A stretch of 64,000 nucleotides of DNA from the NCBI RefSeq assembly GCF_011769985.2, contig NZ_CP039734.2, forward strand, positions 1,426,001-1,490,000, given 5' to 3'. The notes beneath the pieces are model-generated. The model searched no databases. It was not told where the DNA came from and worked only from the letters and a program-made list of their open reading frames with translations. This document shows positions 48,544-57,562 of this stretch, piece by piece. Within the stretch, counting starts at the first letter, position 1, and each line of letters begins with the position of its first letter. The DNA comes from Sulfurospirillum diekertiae (GTDB taxonomy: Bacteria > Campylobacterota > Campylobacteria > Campylobacterales > Sulfurospirillaceae). The position numbers and the translations under genes were made by a program.

Positions 48544-51500
48544 ATGTATAAATTAGCCATTAACCGTCCCATCACCACCCTTATGGGCGTTTTAACGTTT
48601 ATCGTCTTTGGTTTGATGTCCTATAACACCATGCCGATCAACCTCTACCCAAACATTGACTTTCCCGTCGTGACGATTCAAACAAACTACAATGGCGCTG
48701 ATCCTTCCACCGTCGAGACCAAAGTCACCGATAAGATTGAAGAAGCTGTTTCGGGGGTTGATGGCATCGACAAACTGATGTCAACCAGTTATGAGGGCAT
48801 GAGTTCTGTGGTGATTCAGTTCAAACTGACGAAAAATATCGATGTCGCGACCAATGACGTCCGCGATAAAATCGGCGCCCTAAACCTACCAACCGAAGTC
48901 GATAAACCCGTGGTGAAAAAGCTTGGAGCTTCAGGTGGTGTCATCAAGCTGTTTGTCGCCAGTGACGGTCAAAACGACATTGCGTTGATGCGCCTTGCCG
49001 ATGAAAAGCTCAAACCAAAACTCCAAAGGGTAAAAGGAGTGGGCGAAGTTAACATCATCGGGTACCAAGACCGTGAAATTCGCATCTTTCTTGATCCCTT
49101 TTTGCTCAATAAGTACAACCTAAGCGCTTCTGATCTCAGTGGTATCATCTCCAAGCAAAACATCAAACAGGGTGCGGGAAAGATGATCAATCAAAACCAA
49201 GAGATCATCATCAAAGCCGAAGGAGATGCGGCGAACATTCAAGAGGTTGAAGATCTTTTAATCAAACCGGGTGTGCGCCTTAAAGATGTGGCAACGGTGG
49301 TTGATGGGCTGAGTGATCCTAAAAGCTTTTCATCCTACAACGGACAAAGAGGCGTCACGCTTGAAGTGAAAAAAATTGCGGGTGAGAATGTTTTGAACAT
49401 CATTCAAGGGGTTAAAAAAGTCATGCCAGACATGCAACTCCTTGCCGGTAAAAACAACGAAATCAAAATCTTGCAAGACCAGTCTGAAAAAATCATGGTC
49501 AACATCGACAATGTCCGCTTTGACCTGATTTTTGGTGCGTTTTTATCCATCATCATCGTGTTTGCCTTTTTACGCAATGTCACCGCGACGATTGTCTCAG
49601 CGCTAGCTATTCCAACGTCGGTTATTGGTACGTTTGCGATAATGAATGCGCTTGGGTACGACCTTAACCGCCTCACACTCATTGGTCTGACCCTTGCTAT
49701 TGGTATTTTCATCGATGACGCGATTGTGGTTATCGAAAATATTATGAAAAAGATGGAAGAGGGCATGAGACCCTTTAAAGCCTCATTTGAAGGAATTAAA
49801 GAAGTGGCATTCTCCATTTTGGCGATCTCTTCGGTTCTCTTAGCCGTCTTTGTTCCCGTTGCCTTCATGGACGGTATCGTAGGTATGTTCTTTAACTCCT
49901 TTGCGATGACAGTAGCTTCAGGTATTGTCATTTCGTACCTTGTGGCGGTTATGTTTGTTCCATCCATTGGAGCGCGTCTTCTCAGTGCCAAAGAGAGTAA
50001 GTTCTACTACGCAACCGAGCCCATTTTAAAAGCGGTTGATAGAGCGTATGTGAGCATTTTAAAGCCGCTGATTCGCTTTAAAACCATCACGGTCTTGGTG
50101 ACTTTTGCCCTTTTGTTTGCCTCGTTGACCCTTAAAGTTGGTATGGATTTCCTTCCGATGCAAGACAACAGTGAATTTCAAGTCACCATCAAAGGACCTG
50201 TGGGCATCAATCTTGAAACCATGAAACAAAAGGTCATCCCCGTGGATGAGATGCTTAAGGGTGATCCATCGATTACTTATTCCATCATTTCAATCGGCTA
50301 TGATTCTGCCAAAAGTCTTCATAAAGCACGTATTTACGTTAAGTTAAAACCCGTCAAAGAGCGAACGGTTTCCCAACTTACCTTGATTCAACAGTACCGT
50401 GAAAAGATAAAAGGGATGGAAGGGTTGACTGTTTCTGTTGAAAAAGTGGATGATTTTGACACGGGTGATACAACAGCACCTTTGCAAGTGGTTATCACGG
50501 GGGATCAATTTGATACTTTAGATCAAACGTCTATGAAACTCATGGAGTTCTTAAAAGCAACGCCTGGTCTTGTGGATGTGGATAGAGACTATGAGAGTGG
50601 TAAACCTGAGATGAAAATCACCATTCTTCGTGAAAATGCGCAAAGAGTAGGGGTGAGTGTTAAAGAGATCGCCGCCGTTTTAGGCTCTGCGTACTCCAGT
50701 GATAGTGCTATCTCCTACTACGAAGACAATGGTAAGCAATTTGACATTACGATTCGTTATAGAGATGATTTTAGAGCCTCTTTGGAAGATATGAAAAAAC
50801 TGCAAGTCCGAAATGCCAATGGCGATTTTGTCGCACTGGAAGGTTTGATTGCTTTTGAAAACAATTTAGGAACAGCGTCCATCAACCGTTTTGATCGTGA
50901 GCGAAAAATCTTAGTGACGGCTAACATCGTTGGCACATCCCTTGATAAAGTGGTCGTCCAAGTCAATGACAAAATGAAAGAAATTTTACCAGAAGGGTAT
51001 CATTACCGTTTTACAGGTGACGTTGAAAATATGAACGACACCGCCAAAGCCTTTGGTGCAGCGGTTCTTTTGGCGGTTATTTTGATCTACTTGATTTTGG
51101 CCGCGCTTTATGAGTCACTGATTCAGCCTTTTATCATCATGATTTCGATGCCGCTTTCGCTAACGGGTATCATGGTGGCGCTTTATTTAAGCGGGTATAC
51201 GTTCAGTCTGTTTGTTATGATCGGTATTATCTTGCTCTTAGGAATGGTTGGAAAGAACGCCATTTTGGTCGTTGACTTTGCCAACCGTGCAGTCAAAGAG
51301 GGCAAAGAAATTGATGCTGCACTCCTTGAAGCAGGTGAGAAGCGTTTAAGACCTATCTTAATGACCACCTTTGCGATGATAGGCGCAATGATGCCTCTTG
51401 CCTTTGGCAGTGGAGCAGGGCACGAAGCGAATGCTCCAATGGCACTTGCGATCATTGGCGGACTTTTAAGCTCGACTGTTTTAACGTTGCTGGTTGTTCC

Positions 51501-51570
51501 TGCCATTTATAAATTTATGTACCCCATGGATCGATGGCTCCGTAAATGGTATGAAAAAGGTACAATTTAA
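48544..51570 (+). CDS. RND efflux permease
   Basis: Proton-driven inner-membrane pump of 1008 residues with the AcrB/HAE1 architecture: membrane segment at the N-terminus (INRPITTLMGVLTFIVFG), large periplasmic domain, then six segments containing TLIGLTLAIGIFIDDAIVVIENI (the proton-relay aspartates in TM4), and the repeat in the second half with GMVGKNAILVVDFANRA. With the preceding TolC and adaptor it forms a complete pump. No palindrome occurs in its 3 kb. Confidence 0.95.
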   Translation: MYKLAINRPITTLMGVLTFIVFGLMSYNTMPINLYPNIDFPVVTIQTNYNGADPSTVETKVTDKIEEAVSGVDGIDKLMSTSYEGMSSVVIQFKLTKNIDVATNDVRDKIGALNLPTEVDKPVVKKLGASGGVIKLFVASDGQNDIALMRLADEKLKPKLQRVKGVGEVNIIGYQDREIRIFLDPFLLNKYNLSASDLSGIISKQNIKQGAGKMINQNQEIIIKAEGDAANIQEVEDLLIKPGVRLKDVATVVDGLSDPKSFSSYNGQRGVTLEVKKIAGENVLNIIQGVKKVMPDMQLLAGKNNEIKILQDQSEKIMVNIDNVRFDLIFGAFLSIIIVFAFLRNVTATIVSALAIPTSVIGTFAIMNALGYDLNRLTLIGLTLAIGIFIDDAIVVIENIMKKMEEGMRPFKASFEGIKEVAFSILAISSVLLAVFVPVAFMDGIVGMFFNSFAMTVASGIVISYLVAVMFVPSIGARLLSAKESKFYYATEPILKAVDRAYVSILKPLIRFKTITVLVTFALLFASLTLKVGMDFLPMQDNSEFQVTIKGPVGINLETMKQKVIPVDEMLKGDPSITYSIISIGYDSAKSLHKARIYVKLKPVKERTVSQLTLIQQYREKIKGMEGLTVSVEKVDDFDTGDTTAPLQVVITGDQFDTLDQTSMKLMEFLKATPGLVDVDRDYESGKPEMKITILRENAQRVGVSVKEIAAVLGSAYSSDSAISYYEDNGKQFDITIRYRDDFRASLEDMKKLQVRNANGDFVALEGLIAFENNLGTASINRFDRERKILVTANIVGTSLDKVVVQVNDKMKEILPEGYHYRFTGDVENMNDTAKAFGAAVLLAVILIYLILAALYESLIQPFIIMISMPLSLTGIMVALYLSGYTFSLFVMIGIILLLGMVGKNAILVVDFANRAVKEGKEIDAALLEAGEKRLRPILMTTFAMIGAMMPLAFGSGAGHEANAPMALAIIGGLLSSTVLTLLVVPAIYKFMYPMDRWLRKWYEKGTI

Positions 51571-51572
51571 TC

Positions 51573-51613
51573 TTTACATGTAAAAAGGCTGTAATACCCA
51601 TACAGCCTTTTTA
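51573..51613 (+). terminator. Terminator of the RND operon, with adjoining palindrome
   Basis: TTTACATGTAAA (51573–51584) merges into a 12-bp perfect stem, AAAAAGGCTGTA (51582–51593)/TACAGCCTTTTT (51601–51612), loop of seven; the T run is part of the second arm. Confidence 0.9.
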
Positions 51614-51660
51614 TTTCCTTCAACGCTCCACACATTTCTCAAAATCGGCACACTATTTGC

Positions 51661-51795
51661 TTTTTAGTTACTCGGATTAAGGTTCTCCTCTATGGAGCTG
51701 ATATAAGAGCACCGCTCTTCAAAACGTGATGACGCTTGATGCTTTCACGTTAAAGTCCGTTTTTCGGATAGGTAAATGCTTTAAGGACACGTGTG
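51661..51795 (+). promoter_or_regulatory. Structured leader upstream of the outer-membrane protein gene
   Basis: Four possible stems in 130 bases: CTCC/GGAG (about 51685–51698), AGAGC/GCTCT (51706–51718), AACGTGA/TCACGTT (51723–51729, 51745–51751) and TCCG/CGGA (51756–51759, 51765–51768). It ends with AAGGA (51783–51787) before the ATG at 51796. The density of stems suggests a cis-regulatory RNA or a separate small RNA; it fits no riboswitch class I know. 51614–51660 shows nothing. Confidence 0.45.
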
Positions 51796-52278
51796 ATGAA
51801 AAAAATGGTATGTCTCATTTCAGTAGCAGCAGTGCTTGGAATGAATGCTTACGCAAGAGATTATGTTGAAGATGTTCATGGTGGCATCTCCCATGCAAGT
51901 ATCGATGGAGAGCACAAGGCTGCTTACGATATCGGTTATGGCATTACAAAAACATTAGACAATAAAGTGCTTTTTGGTGTTGCTTTTAATGGCGAATATG
52001 CCAATCTAAGTGATGGCTCAATGTATGGCGCTGGTACAGATTTTAAACTCGGTTACAATGTCTGGGAAAAACTGAACGCTTATGGTATCGTTGGTGCAAA
52101 ACTTCAGTCTGTTGATGGTAACGCTGGCTATGGTTTAGGTTACGGGTTAGGGGTTGATTATCCTATTACAAGGGCTATTTCTGCGGCAGTGGAGTATAAA
52201 AGCTATAACATGAATGCAAGCAATATTCCTGATTATGACTACAAAACATTAGGGCTTAATCTCAAATACGCGTTCTAA
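51796..52278 (+). CDS. Small outer-membrane beta-barrel protein
   Basis: A 160-residue protein with a signal peptide (MKKMVCLISVAAVLGMNAYA) and alternating amphipathic strands rich in Gly/Tyr: DIGYGITKTL, GVAFNGEYANLS, DFKLGYNVWEKLNAYGIVGAKL, YGLGYGLGVDYPI, ending in the aromatic YAF typical of barrels handled by BamA. An opacity/OmpW-like eight-stranded barrel is likely. Role unknown. The ATG at 51796 is preferred to the GTG at 51793. Confidence 0.78.
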   Translation: MKKMVCLISVAAVLGMNAYARDYVEDVHGGISHASIDGEHKAAYDIGYGITKTLDNKVLFGVAFNGEYANLSDGSMYGAGTDFKLGYNVWEKLNAYGIVGAKLQSVDGNAGYGLGYGLGVDYPITRAISAAVEYKSYNMNASNIPDYDYKTLGLNLKYAF

Positions 52279-52311
52279 AATACTTTGCAGGGAAACAATC
52301 CCTGCACATTG

Positions 52312-52524
52312 TTACTTATTTCTTTTTCGATCTTTTTTAGCTTGTTTGGCTTTAGCTTTGGCTTGCGCTTTACGAGCATCACTCATTTTTGCTTTATCAG
52401 AGTTCACCTCACCCACATTTGTTTGTTTTCCAATATAGGGAACCGTATGTTTTTGCTGTGTTGAAAGTGCTGCTAGTTTATAACCTTTTTCCATTTTAAC
52501 GCTATTGTTAAGTAATCCGCCCAT
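52312..52524 (-). CDS. Small lysine-rich basic protein
   Basis: Seventy residues. The C-terminal third is almost purely Lys, Ala, Gln and Arg (ARKAQAKAKAKQAKKDRKRNK, 21 residues split here as ARKAQAKAKAK and QAKKDRKRNK), so it may bind nucleic acid. The N-terminal half has GYKLAALSTQQ. A ribosome site AAGGA lies before the ATG. Converges on the barrel-protein gene. No family recognised. Confidence 0.6.
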   Translation of the reverse strand: MGGLLNNSVKMEKGYKLAALSTQQKHTVPYIGKQTNVGEVNSDKAKMSDARKAQAKAKAKQAKKDRKRNK

Positions 52525-52634
52525 GTTATGTCCTTCTTGCGATATTAAATGTCATTGGAGAAAAATCGTTGAGAGTTTTGTAACGATATGTAGAGTTATT
52601 ATACTTTATCCTTGCTTCAACCCATGTAAAAATC

Positions 52635-52708
52635 TTTACATGTAAAGATAATTTGCTTTTCTTTCAGACTAATTGATTAAAATAGCGCGTAATGTTTTTA
52701 CATGTAAA
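52635..52708. repeat. Two TTTACATGTAAA palindromes in one intergenic gap
   Basis: Copies at 52635–52646 (extended to ATCTTTACATGTAAAGAT) and 52697–52708, 62 bases apart, plus a half-site at 52624. They sit upstream of the frameshifted gene; the second is nine bases from its ATG and precedes AAAGG. Confidence 0.92.
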
Positions 52709-52717
52709 AGGAAAAAT

Positions 52718-52935
52718 ATGGTAGAGCAAAACCTCATAACCGCCCAACAATACGCTATCAAGCATAAAATGAGTACCTTAGTAACACTACCATTCAAAAT
52801 GAGGCAACAACTAAGCCAGACAAAAATGAAACAATAGACTATGAGGTCGAATTTCATAAACTTTTGAGCAAATACATCGAACTACAAGAAAAATACACCC
52901 GACTGATTGAGGAAAAAAGCCATGCGACGAAATGA
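52718..52935 (+). pseudogene. Frameshifted small gene, HTH-like start and coiled-coil end
   Basis: An ATG at 52718 after AAAGGAAAAAT opens MVEQNLITAQQYAIKHKMSTLVT, which resembles the start of a helix-turn-helix protein, then stops at 52837. The frame one base on continues without a stop from about 52790 to 52935 as a plausible coiled-coil end (IDYEVEFHKLLSKYIELQEKYTRL). The two halves look like one protein of about 72 residues broken by an indel near 52785, or an internal deletion. Overlaps the next start by 14 bases. Confidence 0.5.
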
Positions 52936-53521
52936 ATTTGAAATCACCGATAAAGAGATAATTCATACTTTACTGAGTGAATGTGAATACGGAACCCTCT
53001 CACTGATTGACAATAATGTTCCATACGGAATACCGCTTAATTTTGTTTGGTGGGAAGAGGGTATAGCATTTCATGGAGCAAAAGAGGGTAAAAAGATAGA
53101 ACTGATTGCGCAAAATCCCAATGCTTCATTGAGTATTGTGAAACCCTATTCGTTACTTCCATCATACTTTAGTGAAACAACTTCGGCATGTCCAGCATCG
53201 CAGCTTTATGCGAGCATCATCATGCAAGGAGTCATCACGATCATTGAAAGTAATGAACACAAAGCCAGTGCACTAAACGCTTTAATGGAAAAGCTCCAAC
53301 CTGAAAAAAGGTATGAAACCATTACTGCTGAAAATCCTATGTACAAAAAGCGCATTGAAGAGATCATGATCTTAAAACTTATACCAAAGAGTATTTCATG
53401 TAAATTAAAAATGGGACAAAACCTTCCTCCTGAGCGAAAGAAACTTTTGTTAAAACACTTGGAAGAGCGTGGCACACCCCTAGATCTTTTAAGTGCAAAT
53501 GCCATACGTCAGTTAAGTTAA
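52922..53521 (+). CDS. Pyridoxamine 5'-phosphate oxidase-fold flavoprotein (NimA-like)
   Basis: A 199-residue FMN-binding split-barrel protein: YGTLSLIDNNVPYGIPLNFVWWEEGIAFHGAKEGKKIELIAQNP is the family core, split here by description (strand, PYGIPLNF, FHGAKEGKK). The closest well-known relatives are NimA-type nitroreductases and related flavoproteins. The ATG at 52922 gives the natural N-terminus; a GTG-type start at 52907 adds only five residues. Confidence 0.82.
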   Translation: MRRNEFEITDKEIIHTLLSECEYGTLSLIDNNVPYGIPLNFVWWEEGIAFHGAKEGKKIELIAQNPNASLSIVKPYSLLPSYFSETTSACPASQLYASIIMQGVITIIESNEHKASALNALMEKLQPEKRYETITAENPMYKKRIEEIMILKLIPKSISCKLKMGQNLPPERKKLLLKHLEERGTPLDLLSANAIRQLS

Positions 53522-53525
53522 AAGC

Positions 53526-53563
53526 TTTACATGTAAAGAAAGAGGGCATTTTACAATGCCCTT
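53526..53563. terminator. Convergent terminator with adjoining palindrome
   Basis: TTTACATGTAAA (53526–53537) is followed by the stem GGGCATT (53544–53550)/AATGCCC (53555–53561) with loop TTAC. On the minus strand the stem is followed by CTCTTTCTTT. It serves the flavoprotein gene and the FIST chemoreceptor gene. Confidence 0.8.
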
Positions 53564-53576
53564 AGAATGGAGTCGT

Positions 53577-55592
53577 TTAGTGATTTAAAATATCGAGTGT
53601 TTTTTCATAAACACCCAGTTTGCTAAGCTCATTATTGAGCTCTTCAGTCAATTTGGATTGAGACTTTAATTCACCAGAGATGAGCTGACTCTTCTCGGCC
53701 AAATTTTCCATATCTGAAGAGAGAGCATTGCTTTTGGAAGAAACGGCTAAAAGCCCACTGCTCACATTACCCATTGTTTTGCTAATACTCTCTACCGCCT
53801 GAATGATCGTACTTACCGATACATTGGTCTCTGAGAGGCTTTTTTGGGTACGTTCTGCCAATTTGCGCACTTCATCTGCGACAACAGCAAAACCGCGTCC
53901 ATGTTCTCCTGCCCGTGCCGCTTCTATGGCTGCATTAAGGGCTAAAAGATTGGTCTGGTCTGCAATGTCTGCAATAACACTTAAAACAACACGAATATCG
54001 CGGACATTATTCGTAAGATTATCGACCTCAATAGAAAGACTTGCATTGTCCGAGCTTCCTTGCTCCATACTAGAGGAGAAGAGGTTAAATTCACCTTTGA
54101 CCTGCCCCAGTTGTGATTCTATCGCATCAATGGCCGTTACAGCATCTTGCAATGTACTACCAATGGTTCGAAGTAATGGCATGCTTTGTTTCATCTGCTC
54201 AAGCATTGCTTTGTTAAGGTTATTGATGATCGTTTGGCGATTGATTTTTCGTAGTAAAAAATAACTTTTAAATCCTGCGTATTTTTGAACAAAATTATCA
54301 ATGTAGTCATCTTCAAAATTACCTCCATCAACCTGATAGAAAAAGATTGCGGTTAATGTTTGGTTGATATTGACGCCAAGGAGCTCACCAAAGGTCGAAA
54401 AACCTACAACAGGAATCTCTTTAAAGGTATCCAGTCGATTGAGCACCTCGGCATTACAGAGACGTCTTAGAATACAATCATTAAAGATTGCACCAATTGC
54501 CTTAGGCTTATTGCGGCTAAAATCAGCAAAATCATGGCTTGTTGTCTGCACAAAGTCAGTTTTTTCTAGTAAAACAAGCTCTTCACCCGCTTCAATATCA
54601 CAATAAAAATGAATCGTATCGTTTGCAATATCAATAGAAGCAATGGAGCGAATATAAATCTCTCCATCAATGGCAATACCAAAAGTATAATTTGCAAGTT
54701 TAAAGTTGAGTTCACTGGCAGAGCAATGAAAATGGCTGGTTAACGCTTCTATCACACTGACATTTACATTGGTTTTACGATCCAAAAATGCTGTGACCGT
54801 GCGAGTGATAGGGTTGGCTGCCAAAACAGTAAATACCGTGGCCGTTGGTCTAAAATTTTGACTTTTAAAGACACCAAAACGGTATTTTGGAGCAAGCTTT
54901 ATAAACGTAATAACCGCATGATGGCGAAGTGTACGAGTTCCATCATAAATATAAGTGTTTTGAAAATCTAATTTACCACCAGCACTACCTCCTATCAGCA
55001 AACAGGGGAATTTCCCTATATGATAGACCGCTTCCATAAAAAAGCTCTCACTTGCGCTCAATCCGTCAATAAGTGTATATCCAAGGGTATCATCTGAGCG
55101 CATTTTAAAAGGAACACGCACTTTTTTAACCTCTTCAGCAATCAAAGCGGAACGTTCAGCCGCTGTTTTTTTACTGGTTGCCATATCTTCGCTTTTGAGC
55201 GGAATTGAAGCCACATAAATATCGCTCACCATATCAGGAGAAAAGAGCATCAAAACAATATTATCGCCTTCGCCAGCATTGGCAGAAGAATAAAGGGAAG
55301 GAAGGGGATTAGAGCGATCCAAACTGCATAATTCACCTGCAGTCGTTGAAAGAATTAATGTTGTATCGTTAGGAAGCAGCTGTTTAATTTTTGAAGAGAT
55401 AGCACTAAAATCAAGAGCAGGGGAAACAAACCCTAAAACAATTTTTGGATTAAAAGGAAGCTTTTCAAGAGCGGTTGTCATCGTTTTTTCTTGAAGCGTT
55501 AAAGTTAAAATAGCTTGATTGGGTAGTCCACTTGACGATGAACTGCTAGATTGATGCGATGATTCGGTTGATGAGCGAAAGAAACTTAACAT
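53577..55592 (-). CDS. Cytoplasmic chemoreceptor with N-terminal FIST sensor
   Basis: The 671 residues have no membrane segment. The first ~420 are FIST_N and FIST_C sensor domains ([62 protein letters not shown]), which bind small ligands, proposed to be amino acids. The last ~200 are an MCP signalling hairpin with the invariant tip [16 protein letters not shown] Ser/Gly-rich N-terminus ([12 protein letters not shown]) is odd. It would sense a cytosolic metabolite and drive chemotaxis through CheA. Transcribed alone. Confidence 0.9.
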   Translation of the reverse strand: MLSFFRSSTESSHQSSSSSSSGLPNQAILTLTLQEKTMTTALEKLPFNPKIVLGFVSPALDFSAISSKIKQLLPNDTTLILSTTAGELCSLDRSNPLPSLYSSANAGEGDNIVLMLFSPDMVSDIYVASIPLKSEDMATSKKTAAERSALIAEEVKKVRVPFKMRSDDTLGYTLIDGLSASESFFMEAVYHIGKFPCLLIGGSAGGKLDFQNTYIYDGTRTLRHHAVITFIKLAPKYRFGVFKSQNFRPTATVFTVLAANPITRTVTAFLDRKTNVNVSVIEALTSHFHCSASELNFKLANYTFGIAIDGEIYIRSIASIDIANDTIHFYCDIEAGEELVLLEKTDFVQTTSHDFADFSRNKPKAIGAIFNDCILRRLCNAEVLNRLDTFKEIPVVGFSTFGELLGVNINQTLTAIFFYQVDGGNFEDDYIDNFVQKYAGFKSYFLLRKINRQTIINNLNKAMLEQMKQSMPLLRTIGSTLQDAVTAIDAIESQLGQVKGEFNLFSSSMEQGSSDNASLSIEVDNLTNNVRDIRVVLSVIADIADQTNLLALNAAIEAARAGEHGRGFAVVADEVRKLAERTQKSLSETNVSVSTIIQAVESISKTMGNVSSGLLAVSSKSNALSSDMENLAEKSQLISGELKSQSKLTEELNNELSKLGVYEKTLDILNH

Positions 55593-55997
55593 GAGATACT
55601 TTCCTTAAAATAAATTTTTTGTTATTTCTAATTATTAATTAAATACTTGCTTAATTGGCATCATTCATTCATCAAAGTGCTATACCAGTAAAGCCAAAAA
55701 AACACTTGACAAAAAACCAATTTCTGCATCTTTGTTCATGCTAACGCACAAAAAATAAAGGTGTACTTAAAAAGCCTTTGAATGAAGCCTCCTTGTATGG
55801 GAGCCGAAAATATGGTAACTTCTTTTATTTATTAATTATTGAAAACTTAAATTTTCATAGTTAATTATCAAATTCTAACGTAACAAATATTACATTAAGT
55901 TCGTAGCATGAAAATAGCTTCTATGGAGTTAAAAAATAAAAACTCCCCTTATATAAGAGGTTTTGAGCTTTTGTTGATACATGGAGATAAAACAATC

Positions 55998-56026
55998 TTG
56001 AGAGATTTTGAAACAATAACTATACT
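55998..56026 (+). promoter_or_regulatory. Near-consensus promoter of a candidate small RNA
   Basis: TTGAGA (55998–56003) and TATACT (56021–56026), spacer 17 bases, with no gene of convincing quality downstream. Confidence 0.65.
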
Positions 56027-56032
56027 ATTATG

Positions 56033-56093
56033 GACAACAGCAGAAATATTCTCGCATCACAAAAGTAAGCAATATTTCTGCCGTTGTTTTTTT
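56033..56093 (+). ncRNA. Candidate ~60-nt small RNA ending in a strong terminator
   Basis: Immediately after the promoter is a single long stem, AACAGCAGAAATATT (56036–56050)/AATATTTCTGCCGTT (56071–56085), with one mismatch, a 20-base loop and a run of seven Ts (56087–56093). The predicted transcript is almost entirely hairpin. It ends head-on against the desulforubrerythrin gene (stop 56097). The AT-rich stretch 55593–55997 holds no other convincing gene; a TTGACA at 55706 lacks a good -10. Confidence 0.55.
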
Positions 56094-56096
56094 AAC

Positions 56097-56747
56097 TTAG
56101 ATGCCTAATGATTGTCTTTTAAAGTACTCTTTACCCACTTTACACAATGGACATGCATTGGGTGCTTTTTTACCTCTATGAATATGTCCACATACTTCAC
56201 ATACCCAAATTTCTTCTTCAGCATCCGCAAAGAAGCCATCTTCTTTCATCGCATCTTGAAGAGCTTTGTATTCACGCTCATGTTCAACTTCGACTTTACC
56301 AATGGCATTAAAAAGACGTGCAAGCTCTTTATGACCCTCATCTTCTGCTATTTTTGCAAAGCCTGGGTACATGGTTGTATGCTCATAGTTTTCACCCGCC
56401 ATCGCAGCATCAAGATTTTTGAGTGTGATCTCAGTTTCAGCGCCGTCAACAAGCTTGTGATAGGCTTTAAATTCAGCTCTTGCATGCCATTTTTCATTTT
56501 CTGCCGCTTCTCTAAAGTGACGAGAAACTGCATGCCAGCCCTCTTCTAATGCAATGTCTGCAAATAGGTCATATTTATTACGCGCTTGTGACTCTCCCGC
56601 AAATGCTTTCATCAGATTAACTGCTGTTAGGTCTTTTGTAATACATTCCATCTCTTGACCACAGCAGGTAAGTTTACCACCACCTACATTTTGAACTTCA
56701 ACTTCGTTACCACATTTACTACATTTATATGTCTCATACTGTTTCAT
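56097..56747 (-). CDS. rrc: Desulforubrerythrin (Rrc type)
   Basis: Non-heme iron peroxidase of 216 residues that removes hydrogen peroxide in anaerobes and microaerophiles. Three modules are present: an N-terminal desulforedoxin-like Fe(Cys)4 site (CSKCG...LTCCGQEM), a four-helix diiron bundle with ExxH ligands ([44 protein letters not shown]) and a C-terminal rubredoxin-like knuckle (WVCEVCGH...ACPLCK). This three-domain order is the one described for Campylobacter jejuni Rrc. Confidence 0.93.
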   Translation of the reverse strand: MKQYETYKCSKCGNEVEVQNVGGGKLTCCGQEMECITKDLTAVNLMKAFAGESQARNKYDLFADIALEEGWHAVSRHFREAAENEKWHARAEFKAYHKLVDGAETEITLKNLDAAMAGENYEHTTMYPGFAKIAEDEGHKELARLFNAIGKVEVEHEREYKALQDAMKEDGFFADAEEEIWVCEVCGHIHRGKKAPNACPLCKVGKEYFKRQSLGI

Positions 56748-56829
56748 TCATACTCCTTTATATTTGTGCTGAAATTCTAATACACACTTACTTAAATTGT
56801 AATTAATTGTAATTAATAATTTTTATTAT

Positions 56830-57423
56830 CTATAAAATCCCTTTTTTGGTAAAAAAATCTTCGATAACTTTAGGTGCAAACGCTTTATCGTACATGTAAA
56901 GCTCCTGCCATGTTTTTCCTTCTAAAAAACTCTTTGTCTCAATCTGATATTTTTGCTTCATCACGGATACAAACTCTAAAACAGCACTAAATAAAAGTGC
57001 GTACTGTGCAGCGGTAAATTTTTTGAGAAGATCAAACAATCGGTAATAATTGACCATCTTTTTACTCGACTCTTCACTCATGCGAAGCGACCAAATACGC
57101 CCTGCAAAATCATGTTGGTACTCAACACCACTGCGAATTTCCAGAGAAAACTCTCTAAGTCCTTTTAAAAATGTCTCTTTGGGTAAAAAATTTGCGGTAT
57201 TGTGAAAGAAAAGATAGATACTAAAAAGGAAAAGATCCTCAACACAGGGTGCGTAGTTTTTGATTTCGTCGTACGTCTCTTTTTCAACGCTTAACTGCAT
57301 TCGAAGATACGCTAGATGTTTGACGCGCCAGTTATCTTTTTGCTCCGCCCTCTTCTGCCACTCGATCAATGTAGGTCTCGGTATATCGTAACGCTCAACT
57401 AAAGGCTTGTAAGATGTCTGCAT
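56830..57423 (-). CDS. Unknown cytosolic protein with HTH-like N-terminus
   Basis: A 197-residue protein. Residues 5–25 (YKPLVERYDIPRPTLIEWQKR) look like a helix-turn-helix of the kind found in Campylobacterota proteins of unknown role; the rest is predicted helical (LFLFSIYLFFHNTANFLPKETF). No family named. It could be a small regulator, or related to the DUF-type proteins found near ubiD. A degenerate palindrome lies near 56890. Confidence 0.6.
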   Translation of the reverse strand: MQTSYKPLVERYDIPRPTLIEWQKRAEQKDNWRVKHLAYLRMQLSVEKETYDEIKNYAPCVEDLFLFSIYLFFHNTANFLPKETFLKGLREFSLEIRSGVEYQHDFAGRIWSLRMSEESSKKMVNYYRLFDLLKKFTAAQYALLFSAVLEFVSVMKQKYQIETKSFLEGKTWQELYMYDKAFAPKVIEDFFTKKGIL

Positions 57424-57511
57424 CGCTTACTCCCAAGTCAGAATAAACTATTCTATTACATTTTTTAAAATATTTCAATATATAAGGTTTTGAAGAAGAT
57501 TAAAAGGAGAA

Positions 57512-57552
57512 ATGTATACCATTTGTTCACATTAAAAACAGATGGTATACAT
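57512..57552 (-). terminator. Perfect 11-bp inverted repeat after ubiD
   Basis: ATGTATACCAT (57512–57522) and ATGGTATACAT (57542–57552) with a 19-base loop, just beyond the ubiD stop. The following T content on the minus strand is modest (TTTCTCCTTTT), so it is terminator-like or protects the 3' end. Confidence 0.65.
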
Positions 57553-57562
57553 CAAAATAAGA

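Noticed and set aside
49404-49991. Long minus-strand open frame (195 codons) within the RND permease gene
   Set aside because: Antisense shadow of a well-conserved RND gene; composition is not protein-like and no ribosome site is present.
51661-51795. Known riboswitch (cyclic-di-GMP, cobalamin, TPP, FMN) in the leader
   Set aside because: None of the conserved core strings of these classes is present.
55908-56108. A 66-codon open frame on the plus strand
   Set aside because: No ribosome site, no recognisable protein character, and it runs across a promoter and terminator hairpin that fit a small RNA better.
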